Below, piece after piece: positions 1 to 7,960 of a stretch of 64,000 nucleotides of DNA. The stretch's first letter is position 1. The number at the start of each line of letters is the position of its first letter. Source of the DNA: Phocaeicola dorei (GTDB lineage Bacteria; Bacteroidota; Bacteroidia; Bacteroidales; Bacteroidaceae). The notes beneath the pieces are model-generated. The model ran no database searches and was not told the DNA's origin. It saw only the letters and a list, made by a program, of their open reading frames with translations. The stretch covers positions 527,501 through 591,500 of the forward strand of contig NZ_CP046176.1 in the NCBI RefSeq assembly GCF_013009555.1, written 5' to 3'. The translations under genes and the position numbers were made by a program.

Positions 1-358
1 ATGGTTTTAGTAATTCCGGAGTCAGTTTGCCATCCAGAGTAGGAATTGTGCGCATGAAACAGCCAGTCGCTTTACTGGGGGCACCACATTCATCTACAGC
101 AATGTGAGCTGTGTCGGCACAGAAGATAATATGGTAAGGACGGGTCATCATTTGCAACGCCATAGTATTACTGCCTGTGCCATTAAAAACAAACAGTGCT
201 TCACATGGACGTGAAAATTGTTCTTTCACTTTGTGGGTGGCTTCTTCTGTCCACGGGTCATCTCCATAGCCAAGTGCATGTCCGTTATTGGTCTTCATTA
301 ATGCTTCCATGATACGGGGATGTACACTTGAATTATTGTCAGATGCAAAACTTCTCAT
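1..358 (-). CDS. ltaE: low-specificity L-threonine aldolase, 3' part cut by window edge
   Basis: The minus strand encodes the first 119 codons of a PLP-dependent beta-eliminating lyase, read from an ATG at 358. It begins MRSFASDNNSSVHPRIMEAL and continues with NNGHALGYGDDPWTEEA, a pattern typical of threonine aldolases. The family splits L-threonine or L-allo-threonine into glycine and acetaldehyde in the cytoplasm. The PLP lysine lies beyond the window, so only the N-terminal part of the fold is seen. The gene is divergent from the TonB receptor at 524; the 165 bp between them holds no clear gene. A related aminotransferase-fold lyase is the main alternative. Confidence 0.8.
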   Translation of the reverse strand, partial: MRSFASDNNSSVHPRIMEALMKTNNGHALGYGDDPWTEEATHKVKEQFSRPCEALFVFNGTGSNTMALQMMTRPYHIIFCADTAHIAVDECGAPSKATGCFMRTIPTLDGKLTPELLKP

Positions 359-523
359 ATTCTTTCTCTATTTTACAATTTATTTGTAAAGGTAGGAGCT
401 TTTTCAACAAAATGCAATGAAATGTCATTGAAATAAATATGCAAAAGGAGCATCATGCAGATGTATTATATATGTAATGCTTTTATCTGATCTTTGCCAT
501 CGGAAAAATAACAAGGTAAAAGT

Positions 524-3289
524 ATGATGAAAATTCAGATGAAAGGCATTAGCCTTATGATAATTCTTTTGATGCTGGCATTGACCGTACAGGCGGCCGT
601 TTTGCGAGGAACTATAACAGATAAAGCGACTAAAGAGCCACTTATTGGTGCTGCCGTACAGTTAAGTGGTACAAATATAGGAACTATTACTGATGTGGAT
701 GGTAATTTTGAACTTGCGGGATTAAGAAATGGAACGTACAAGCTTATTATATCTTATGTGTCTTATTGTACACAGATTGTTGAGGTTACAATAAATGGTA
801 TGTTCGAAATAAAAGTAGAACTAGAACAGGATAATCAACAATTAGGAGAAGTTGTGGTTGTAGCGGATGCTAAAAAGAATACGGAGAATGCTATAATTAC
901 CCAACAACGTACCAGCTTGGTTATGCAAACGGGAGTTTCTGCCCAGCAGATTACCAAGACGCAAGATAAAGATGCTTCGGAAGTGATTCGCCGTGTGTCG
1001 GGTATCAGTATAATTGAGGAGAAATTCGTTATGGTACGTGGGCTTTCACAACGGTATAATAATGTGTGGATTAATAATAGTGCCGTGCCTAGTTCAGAAG
1101 CCGATGCGCGTGCTTTCTCTTTCGATATTATTCCATCGTCGCAGTTGGATAATATGTTGGTAGTGAAATCACCTGCACCGGAATATCCAGCTGATTTCAG
1201 TGGTGGTTTTATTTTAGTGAATACCAAAGATGTTCCTAGCAGTAATCTGTTTACTATTTCGGTTGGAACTAGTTTAAATGATCAGACTCATTTTAAAAAG
1301 TTTCTGTATAATAAAGGAAGTGGCACAGATTTTCTAGGTTTCGATAATGGCTTTCGTAGCTTGAAAGGTGGAATCAATGCTGTGCTTAATCCGATAAATA
1401 ACGGCTATGATTTATTAAATAATGGGTTGAACAATGACTGGACCGTTAAAGATCGTAGGCCCTTGGCAGATCTTAGCATGAATATGAATTTCAGCCGTCG
1501 CTGGGTGGATAGTAGCGGACGTACTTTGGCTATGTTAGGAACAGTGAACTATAGTAATAGCTATAAGACATATCTGGATATGGATAACAATTTGTTTGGT
1601 GCTTATGATACGACCCACGACTGTTCTAATTATTTACGTAAAAGTATAGATGACCAATATAATCATAATGTTCGTATAGGAACTATGCTGAATTTTACTT
1701 ATGTACCTGCCAGTGGTAACAGCCGCTATGAGTTTAAGAATATTTTTAATCAATTAGGGAAAGACCGCTATACTTATCGTAAGGGGACAGATGCACAAAG
1801 TGATTATGAAGAGAGCGCGGAATATTATTATCAGAGTCGTACCACTTATAATGGTCAATTTACGGGGAAACATACATTGGGTGATGCCGATAAGTTGGAT
1901 TGGAGTACTGGATATTCTTATGCCAATCGGAATATGCCAGACCGCCGTCGATATACTACCGTACTCAATGAAGAGACCAATCAGTTGGAAGTAGAGAACT
2001 TGAATGAGATTAATCGGGAGTTTTCCCGATTGGATGAACATATTTTGTCGGCTAACATCAATTATCAGCACGATTTTTCTTTCGGGATTTTTACTCCTAG
2101 CCTGAAGGCTGGAGCTTACACGGAGTATCGTGCTCGTGAATATAATACCCGTTTTTTTATTTATAGTTGGAAAAATGGTTTGCCGAGTGCTTATAAAGTA
2201 ATGAATGTCCCTAATGAATTATTACAAGAGAAGAATTATGGGGAGAATGGACTTTATTTATTGGAACAAGTGGATTGGCGCAATAATTACGAAGGCAATA
2301 ATCTCTTGAGTGCCGGTTATGTAGGGACCAATCTTCCATTGGGCAAATTGAATGTATACGCAGGAGTTCGTTTTGAACATAATAGAATGGAGCTGGTTAG
2401 CCATACACAGAAAAACGAGGAAAGCCCCACTAGCGTGTTTTACACGTATAATGACTTTTTCCCGTCTGTAAATGTGGCTTATCGTCTGAATGATAAGCAG
2501 CAGTTCCGTTTATCTTATGGACGTACTGTGAATCGTCCGGAATTTCGGGAGGTTTCTTCTTCTGTATATTATGATTTTGATCTTGCCAGTAATGTACAAG
2601 GTAATTATAATTTAAAGCCTGCTTATATTGATAATTTAGATTTTGGTTATGAACTTTATCCCAGCAGTGGAGAGCTGATTTCTGTTTCTCTTTTCTATAA
2701 AAGGTTTAAAAATCCTATTGAATGGACTTATACTGTATCCGGAGGCACAGACCTTATCTATTCGTATGTCAATGCCAAAGGAGCGGATAATTATGGGGTA
2801 GAGGTGGATATCCGCAAAAATCTGGATTTTATAGGTATGCGTAATTTTAGTCTTAGTCTGAACGGGGCCTTAATTAAAAGTAAAGTGAAATTTGAGCCGG
2901 GAGCCAAAGAGGAGGACCGTCCGATGCAAGGTCAATCTCCATATTTGATTAATGCCGGTTTTTTCTATCAACATGCCGATAGCGGATGGAATGCTGCATT
3001 GCTTTATAACCGTATCGGTAAGCGTATTATTGGTGTAGGCCGTAGTTTGGGAACTGCAGGCAATGAAGTAAGAGTACCCGATTCTTATGAAATGCCCCGT
3101 AATGCAGTAGATTTAAGTGTCTCGAAAAAAATCGGTAATCTGGAAATAAAGGTTGCTGTACGCGATTTGTTGGCGGAGAAAGTTTCTTTTAAGCAATTTG
3201 AAGAAACTAGACATGGAAAAGTGGAGCAAATTACCCGTCAATACAAATCAGGGCGTAATTTCAATTTGAACATTAACTATACGTTTTAA
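524..3289 (+). CDS. TonB-dependent outer membrane receptor (non-SusC type)
   Basis: A 921-residue outer membrane receptor. It has a signal peptide (residues 1-24, ending VQA), a carboxypeptidase-regulatory-like beta-sandwich (about 26-110, with GTITDVDGNF), then a plug domain with the block VRGLSQRYNNVWIN and SFDIIPSSQLDNMLVVKS. The remainder is a 22-strand-type barrel ending in an aromatic residue (NINYTF). It is shorter than a SusC (about 1000-1100 residues), has no SusD next to it, and lacks the SusC signature around the plug. It should import an unidentified ligand using TonB energy. A beta-helix lipoprotein follows after only 6 bp, so the two are very likely one operon and act together. 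Substrate cannot be read from sequence. A weak promoter-like GATCTTTG lies about 30 bp upstream. Confidence 0.88.
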   Translation: MMKIQMKGISLMIILLMLALTVQAAVLRGTITDKATKEPLIGAAVQLSGTNIGTITDVDGNFELAGLRNGTYKLIISYVSYCTQIVEVTINGMFEIKVELEQDNQQLGEVVVVADAKKNTENAIITQQRTSLVMQTGVSAQQITKTQDKDASEVIRRVSGISIIEEKFVMVRGLSQRYNNVWINNSAVPSSEADARAFSFDIIPSSQLDNMLVVKSPAPEYPADFSGGFILVNTKDVPSSNLFTISVGTSLNDQTHFKKFLYNKGSGTDFLGFDNGFRSLKGGINAVLNPINNGYDLLNNGLNNDWTVKDRRPLADLSMNMNFSRRWVDSSGRTLAMLGTVNYSNSYKTYLDMDNNLFGAYDTTHDCSNYLRKSIDDQYNHNVRIGTMLNFTYVPASGNSRYEFKNIFNQLGKDRYTYRKGTDAQSDYEESAEYYYQSRTTYNGQFTGKHTLGDADKLDWSTGYSYANRNMPDRRRYTTVLNEETNQLEVENLNEINREFSRLDEHILSANINYQHDFSFGIFTPSLKAGAYTEYRAREYNTRFFIYSWKNGLPSAYKVMNVPNELLQEKNYGENGLYLLEQVDWRNNYEGNNLLSAGYVGTNLPLGKLNVYAGVRFEHNRMELVSHTQKNEESPTSVFYTYNDFFPSVNVAYRLNDKQQFRLSYGRTVNRPEFREVSSSVYYDFDLASNVQGNYNLKPAYIDNLDFGYELYPSSGELISVSLFYKRFKNPIEWTYTVSGGTDLIYSYVNAKGADNYGVEVDIRKNLDFIGMRNFSLSLNGALIKSKVKFEPGAKEEDRPMQGQSPYLINAGFFYQHADSGWNAALLYNRIGKRIIGVGRSLGTAGNEVRVPDSYEMPRNAVDLSVSKKIGNLEIKVAVRDLLAEKVSFKQFEETRHGKVEQITRQYKSGRNFNLNINYTF

Positions 3290-3295
3290 AATAGA

Positions 3296-4903
3296 ATGAA
3301 TCTTTCATTATTAACCAATAAACAAATGGAAATGAGAACTAACAAGTTTATGATTTACGTATTCTCAGCAATAATGCTGGGGGGAATGGTTGCTTGTAGC
3401 AGTGATGATCCGGAAACTGATACAGGAAACGGTAATGGCAACGGTGGAAATGCCGAAGCTCCTTATGTATGGGGGACTGAGGGAGCTATTAAAACATGTG
3501 ACCACTTGTTATTTAATGATGATAAAACTGAGAATGCCAAAGGTACCGTGATAGGAAATGGAGATCAGGAGTTTATTTTTAAAGGTACACAGACTTTGTC
3601 TAAAGGAACTTACCTGATGAAAGGATGGATTTATGTGGGGACTGGGTCGGTATTGACCATCGAACCGGGAACTGTTATCAAAGGGGATAAAGATACACAG
3701 GCTGCCTTGATTGTAGAACCGGGTGGCAAACTAATAGCCGAGGGTACTAAAGATGCTCCGATTGTCTTTACCTCTGAACAGCCTAAAGGCCAGCGTAAAC
3801 CGGGAGATTGGGGGGGATTGATTATTTGTGGTAATGCCAAGAACAATCAGGGAGTGTTGAATCAGCAGATTGAAGGAGGTCCGCGTACTAAACATGGAGG
3901 AAATGATGATGCTGACAATTCAGGTATATTAAGATATGTACGTGTGGAATTTGCTGGTTATCCTTTTCAAAAAGATAAGGAAATTAATGGTATAACTTTT
4001 GGATCTGTAGGTAGTGGGACTACCATTGATCATTTACAGGTATCATATTCCAATGACGACTCTTACGAATGGTTTGGAGGTAATGTAAATTGTAAATATC
4101 TAGTGGCTTATAATGGATGGGACGATGAATTTGATACAGATAATGGCTTCTCCGGTAAAGTCCAGTATTGTCTTTCAATCCGTGACCCGAGAATCGCAGA
4201 TACTTCTCAGTCTAATGGTTTTGAGTCGGATAATTGTGGAGACGCCTCATTGATAGAACCCTATACGACAGCCGTATTTAGTAATGTCACTTTTATCGGA
4301 CCGTTGGGGCGTGATGCCAACTTTGTTAATAATGAGAGCTATATTACCGGTGGTAGCTTCAATCCTAATAACGGTTCAGCTTTAGGTAAGTTCCAGTCTG
4401 CTATGCAGATCCGACGTTCCAGTCGTTTGAATTGCTTTAATTCAGTAGCTGTGGGATATCCTGTCGGTTTAATTATTGATGGTGAGAAAGGTAATACAGT
4501 TGAGATGACCAAGGCAGGAAACATAAAGTTGGAGAATATTTGGTTTGCAGGTATGACGGCGGTCGGTTCTGATGCCAACAAAATATATGATGATGTGCTT
4601 TATGATGCCGTGAACAAGCAAATCATTGATGCTGGACAAGAGTCTTACTCTTCTACTTTTTTTAAGGCTCAGAAAGGAAATAAAGTATTGACTGATGTCA
4701 ATGAGTTGAAATTCAAGGACGGGCGTAATATCGGTGTTAATTATATGCCGGATGCAGGTAGTCCTGTGTTGACAGCCGCTTCATTTAATGACGCACTGTT
4801 GAGCAGTGGTTTTGAGAAAGTAGAATATATCGGAGCGTTTGGAACAGATGATAATTGGTTGGATAGCTGGACTAACTTCGATCCTAATAATACAGACTAC
4901 TAA
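3296..4903 (+). CDS. beta-helix surface lipoprotein paired with the TonB receptor
   Basis: A 535-residue predicted lipoprotein. The signal sequence ends in a lipobox-like MVAC followed by acidic and Gly/Asn-rich residues, a Bacteroides surface-export style N-terminus. The body has repeated short beta-rungs with VLTIEPGTVIKGDKD and ALIVEPGGKLIAEGT, as in right-handed parallel beta-helix proteins. No catalytic motif is recognised. ATGs at 3326 and 3332 are plausible starts and would give a more normal signal peptide (MRTNKFMIYVFSAIM) than the first ATG. It lies 6 bp after the TonB receptor, suggesting a ligand-capturing partner comparable in role to, but unrelated to, SusD. A hairpin terminator follows. 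Function unknown; binding protein is an inference from context. Confidence 0.82.
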   Translation: MNLSLLTNKQMEMRTNKFMIYVFSAIMLGGMVACSSDDPETDTGNGNGNGGNAEAPYVWGTEGAIKTCDHLLFNDDKTENAKGTVIGNGDQEFIFKGTQTLSKGTYLMKGWIYVGTGSVLTIEPGTVIKGDKDTQAALIVEPGGKLIAEGTKDAPIVFTSEQPKGQRKPGDWGGLIICGNAKNNQGVLNQQIEGGPRTKHGGNDDADNSGILRYVRVEFAGYPFQKDKEINGITFGSVGSGTTIDHLQVSYSNDDSYEWFGGNVNCKYLVAYNGWDDEFDTDNGFSGKVQYCLSIRDPRIADTSQSNGFESDNCGDASLIEPYTTAVFSNVTFIGPLGRDANFVNNESYITGGSFNPNNGSALGKFQSAMQIRRSSRLNCFNSVAVGYPVGLIIDGEKGNTVEMTKAGNIKLENIWFAGMTAVGSDANKIYDDVLYDAVNKQIIDAGQESYSSTFFKAQKGNKVLTDVNELKFKDGRNIGVNYMPDAGSPVLTAASFNDALLSSGFEKVEYIGAFGTDDNWLDSWTNFDPNNTDY

Positions 4904-4942
4904 TACACCTTTGAATATACACACACATAGCTGTTAATTTTA

Positions 4943-4983
4943 GGGGATTCTATGCGGTAAAGTCATAGAATTCCCTTATTTTT
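4943..4983 (+). terminator. intrinsic terminator of the TonB receptor operon
   Basis: A 12-bp stem (4943-4954 with 4964-4975, one G-T pair), a 9-nt loop and a T-rich run at 4976-4983. It directly follows the beta-helix lipoprotein gene. Confidence 0.8.
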
Positions 4984-4984
4984 G
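4977..4984 (+). promoter_or_regulatory. candidate manA -7 element overlapping a terminator T-run
   Basis: TATTTTTG matches the Bacteroides -7 consensus TAnnTTTG exactly and sits 34 bp before the manA start. It is built from the T-run of the preceding terminator. No good TTTG at -33 is visible, so it is a candidate only. Confidence 0.4.
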
Positions 4985-5018
4985 TATCCAAACCTAGAAA
5001 CTATTAATTAATACACCT

Positions 5019-5990
5019 ATGTATCCATTTAAATTTAACCCCATTCTGAAATCCACCATTTGGGGTGGAGAAAAGATTATCCCGTTCAAGCATCTGAATA
5101 TTGAACAGCCTCAGGTTGGTGAAAGTTGGGAAATCTCTAATGTTCCGGGCGATGAGTCTGTTGTTGCTAATGGAACTGAAGCCGGCAAAAATTTGAGCCA
5201 GTTGGTAAAAGAATATAAAGGATCTCTGGTAGGAGAAAGTAATTATCAGCGTTTTGGAGATAATTTTCCTTTGTTGATCAAATTCATTGATGCTTGTGAC
5301 GACCTCTCTATACAAGTGCATCCGGATGATGAACTGGCAAAGAAGCGTCATAATTCGATGGGCAAGACTGAAATGTGGTATGTTATTGACAATGCCGGGG
5401 GGAAAGCACATCTGCGTTCGGGACTAAGTAAAAAGATTACTCCCGATGAATATGCTGCAATGATTGCTGATAATACGATTTGTGATGCATTGGCTGATTA
5501 TGCCGTACAATCGGGTGATGTGTTTTTCTTGCCTGCAGGACGTATCCATAGTATTGGAGCCGGATGCTTTATTGCTGAGATTCAGCAGACCTCGAATGTG
5601 ACTTACCGAATTTATGATTTCAATCGTAAGGATAAGAATGGTAATACTCGTGAACTGCATACAGAATTGTCAAAAGATGCCATAGATTATTCTGTAGAAG
5701 AGGATTATCGTACTCATTATACTCCGAAACAGAATGAGTCTGTCGAGTTGGTTACCTGTCCGTATTTCACTACTTCTGTTTATGATTTGACTGAAAATAT
5801 GACGATAGATTATAGTGAACTGGATTCATTTGTAATTTATATTTGTATGGAAGGTATATGTACGGTAACTGATGGGGATGGTAACTCATTGGAATTGCAA
5901 GCCGGTGAATCTATCCTTTTCCCTGCCACAACAAAAGAAGTGAAAGTAACCGTGGAAGGTCATGTTAAGTTCTTGGAAACTTATGTATAA
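5019..5990 (+). CDS. manA: mannose-6-phosphate isomerase, class I
   Basis: A 323-residue cytoplasmic zinc enzyme interconverting mannose-6-phosphate and fructose-6-phosphate. Recognisable blocks are the N-terminal IWGGEKIIPF, the metal-binding IQVHPDDELAKK with its Gln and His, KTEMWYV, and the cupin segment PAGRIHSIGAGCFIAEIQQ. Length fits the short class I type of Bacteroidetes and Firmicutes rather than the about 390-residue enterobacterial form. It is a single-gene unit bounded by hairpins on both sides. It feeds mannose into glycolysis and supplies mannose-6-phosphate for GDP-sugars. Confidence 0.93.
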   Translation: MYPFKFNPILKSTIWGGEKIIPFKHLNIEQPQVGESWEISNVPGDESVVANGTEAGKNLSQLVKEYKGSLVGESNYQRFGDNFPLLIKFIDACDDLSIQVHPDDELAKKRHNSMGKTEMWYVIDNAGGKAHLRSGLSKKITPDEYAAMIADNTICDALADYAVQSGDVFFLPAGRIHSIGAGCFIAEIQQTSNVTYRIYDFNRKDKNGNTRELHTELSKDAIDYSVEEDYRTHYTPKQNESVELVTCPYFTTSVYDLTENMTIDYSELDSFVIYICMEGICTVTDGDGNSLELQAGESILFPATTKEVKVTVEGHVKFLETYV

Positions 5991-6001
5991 AGATTCGTTT
6001 T

Positions 6002-6068
6002 GTCTTTAATAAAATAACTGCTGTCTCCAATACATACAATGAAGGCAGCAGTTTATTTTATTAAAGAC
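6002..6068. terminator. bidirectional terminator between manA and pgl
   Basis: A long, nearly perfect inverted repeat: GTCTTTAATAAAATAA-CTGCTG from 6002 pairs with CAGCAG-TTTATTTTATTAAAGAC ending at 6068. It is A-rich on one flank and T-rich on the other and lies between two convergent genes, so it can serve both. Confidence 0.8.
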
Positions 6069-6080
6069 TATGTTTCCTGT

Positions 6081-7247
6081 TTAAAAGGTAAACTTCAGGC
6101 ATACAGGTTTATTGGTTTTTATTGTCTTGCCTGTGTCTTTCAGTAATCCTGTTTGGGAATCTCTTTCAAATACTTGTATAGAGTTACTGTCTCTGCAGGC
6201 CACCAACAGGTATCGCCCGTTCCGGCTGATAATAAAATTACGTGGATGGATACCAGTCAGCTGATAACCTGTCTTTGTTAATGTCCCTTCTTCCTGATTT
6301 ATGGAAAAGATAGCGATACCGTCTGCTTTTAAGCGGTTGGATGCATACAGAAATTTTCCATCGGGTGAAATGTGGATATCTCCGCTACCTTTGGCACCCA
6401 CTGTGTCAGCTTCTATATATTGTATGGCGTTTAATTTTCCTTTGTCGTAAGAGAAAGCTATAACTTTTCCTGAGATTTCGTTAATCAGATAAGCGAATTT
6501 TTGGTTCGGATGGAAACAAATGTGGCGTGGCCCTGATCCTGATTCTACTTTTATATTAAATTCTTCAGATTCGTTCAGTAAGGAATGGGATACGCCATCA
6601 GTTACATTCTCACTAACAGGAAATACATGAATCTGGTCTGTCCCTAAATCACTGGCAAGTAGATATTTATGGTCTGGAGTGAATTTTATACAATGTAGAT
6701 GTGGTTGTGTTTGCCTCTCTTTGTCAAGACTGTTTCCGGTAAAGGAAATAAGGCGTGTCTCGGATTTTAATTTTCCGTCTTTATCTAGTGGGAAAACGGT
6801 AATGCTACCTCCCATATAATTTGCTGTCAAGACAAATTTTTCCGATGGGCTGAGAGTTATATAACAAGGTGCGCCGCCGTCAGTGGGTTGAGAATTAAGC
6901 AAGGTTAGTTTCTTTTGTTCTTTATTAAATTTGATGGCATTGGCGGTAGAACTTTTTCCGGCATCCTCCCCTACAGTATATATTCTTTTTCCATCAGCCG
7001 ACGGAATGAGGAAAGAAGGGTTGGATATTCCTTTTATTCCGCTGATATATTGGGAGTTGCCAGTTTGCTCATCAAAGTTATAAACCTTGATACCTTCTTC
7101 ATCTGGAGTTGCATAACTACCTACCAACATATACATCATATTCGGATTTTTTTCAACTGTAATTGGTTCTGTTTGTTTCTTGGGAGAGGGTATACAGCCT
7201 CCCAGTATCATACTGTTCATACACAATACCATTAATTTTTTGTTCAT
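6081..7247 (-). CDS. 6-phosphogluconolactonase-like beta-propeller lipoprotein
   Basis: A 388-residue protein with a lipobox (MILGGC, Cys18) and then a seven-bladed propeller of the lactonase (YbhE/Pgl, PF10282) family. Telling blocks are MLVGSYATPDEEGIKVY, CYITLSPSEKFVLTANY, QPHLHCIKFTPDHKYLLASD, SGPRHICFHPN and GDIHISPDGKFLYASNR. Cytoplasmic members hydrolyse 6-phosphogluconolactone in the oxidative pentose phosphate route. The lipid-anchor signal here implies an envelope location, so the substrate may be another lactone or the protein may have a different role. It stands alone, convergent to manA, with its own promoter upstream. Confidence 0.82.
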   Translation of the reverse strand: MNKKLMVLCMNSMILGGCIPSPKKQTEPITVEKNPNMMYMLVGSYATPDEEGIKVYNFDEQTGNSQYISGIKGISNPSFLIPSADGKRIYTVGEDAGKSSTANAIKFNKEQKKLTLLNSQPTDGGAPCYITLSPSEKFVLTANYMGGSITVFPLDKDGKLKSETRLISFTGNSLDKERQTQPHLHCIKFTPDHKYLLASDLGTDQIHVFPVSENVTDGVSHSLLNESEEFNIKVESGSGPRHICFHPNQKFAYLINEISGKVIAFSYDKGKLNAIQYIEADTVGAKGSGDIHISPDGKFLYASNRLKADGIAIFSINQEEGTLTKTGYQLTGIHPRNFIISRNGRYLLVACRDSNSIQVFERDSQTGLLKDTGKTIKTNKPVCLKFTF

Positions 7248-7282
7248 ATTGTCTGATCTGTTAGTATTAGAAAAATTATTTT

Positions 7283-7290
7283 CAAAGATA
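7283..7290 (-). promoter_or_regulatory. -7 promoter element for the lactonase gene
   Basis: On the minus strand this reads TATCTTTG, an exact TAnnTTTG match, 35 bp before the ATG at 7247. Confidence 0.6.
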
Positions 7291-7331
7291 CGTTGTTCTT
7301 ATTAAAATGCGCTAAATAAACGAATAAATAA

Positions 7332-7362
7332 TTGGATATTAACAGAAGTGTGTGTATATTTG
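7332..7362 (+). promoter_or_regulatory. ssrA promoter (-33 TTG, -7 TATATTTG)
   Basis: TATATTTG at 7355-7362 is an exact -7 match. A TTG at 7332-7334 lies 20 bp upstream, close to the Bacteroides spacing. The mature tmRNA begins about 25 nt further on, leaving room for RNase P trimming. Confidence 0.7.
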
Positions 7363-7387
7363 TAACCTCTTTATGAGTTACCAGTAC

Positions 7388-7784
7388 GGGGTTGACTGGA
7401 TTTGACAGCGTGGCTAAGTGGTATGTAAGCATGCAGTGCGTGGTTGATTGGCACTATAATCCCAGTTTTCAAAATTTTATCTGGCAACGAAAATTATGCT
7501 CTTGCTGCTTAATCGAATCATAGTAGATTAGCTTTATTTCTGCCAAAGTGGTGGAAACGAGACATCACTCAAAAGCTCTTGTTCCGAAGCGTTTGATCAA
7601 GTGGTGCAGTAAAATCGGGAATAGTTAGAGATCCGCTTCATGTCTCTTACGAAAATTTAGAGGATAAGGTATAAGTTGGTGGCTTCGGTCCTGCTTATAC
7701 TCGAAAATTTAGGCGAAGATAAGCATGTAGAAAGCGTATGGCTTCCTCGTTTGGACGAGGGTTCGACTCCCTCCAGCTCCACAA
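7388..7784 (+). ncRNA. ssrA: transfer-messenger RNA (tmRNA)
   Basis: The 5' end GGGGTTGACTGG and the 3' end form a tRNA-like acceptor: 7388-7394 pairs with CAGCTCC at 7774-7780. A T-arm with GTTCGAC lies at 7757-7773. The resume frame at 7483-7512 encodes the proteolysis tag GNENYALAA followed by TAA, ending in the usual ALAA degron. Downstream pseudoknot-like hairpins fill the rest. CCA is not encoded (the sequence reads ACAA), so it must be added. tmRNA with SmpB rescues stalled ribosomes and tags the nascent chain for ClpXP-type proteases. The gene is one-piece, not permuted. Confidence 0.96.
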
Positions 7785-7794
7785 ACTAAGAGTG

Positions 7795-7837
7795 ATTCGT
7801 CCTTGGGCTTCAATAATCCAAGGACGAATTCTTTTTT
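7795..7837 (+). terminator. intrinsic terminator of ssrA
   Basis: A 12-bp perfect stem, ATTCGTCCTTGG (7795-7806) with CCAAGGACGAAT (7818-7829), an 11-nt loop, and six T at 7832-7837. From here to 7960 I see no gene. Confidence 0.9.
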
Positions 7838-7960
7838 AGAAGAGTAATGTATGCGGTTACTCATGTTTCTTTTCTGATGTGTGTAGAATACATTTCTCTC
7901 TTTTGCATCGGAAATTCTTGTTTTTTACGTAAAGATGCTTGTTTAAAGATGAATGTTATT

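Noticed and set aside
415..430. 6-bp inverted repeat CAATGA-AATG-TCATTG as an operator
   Set aside because: Short enough to occur by chance in AT-rich DNA, with no second copy nearby.
5004..5411. 135-codon frame antisense to manA
   Set aside because: It lies wholly over a well-supported gene and its product resembles nothing; a shadow frame.
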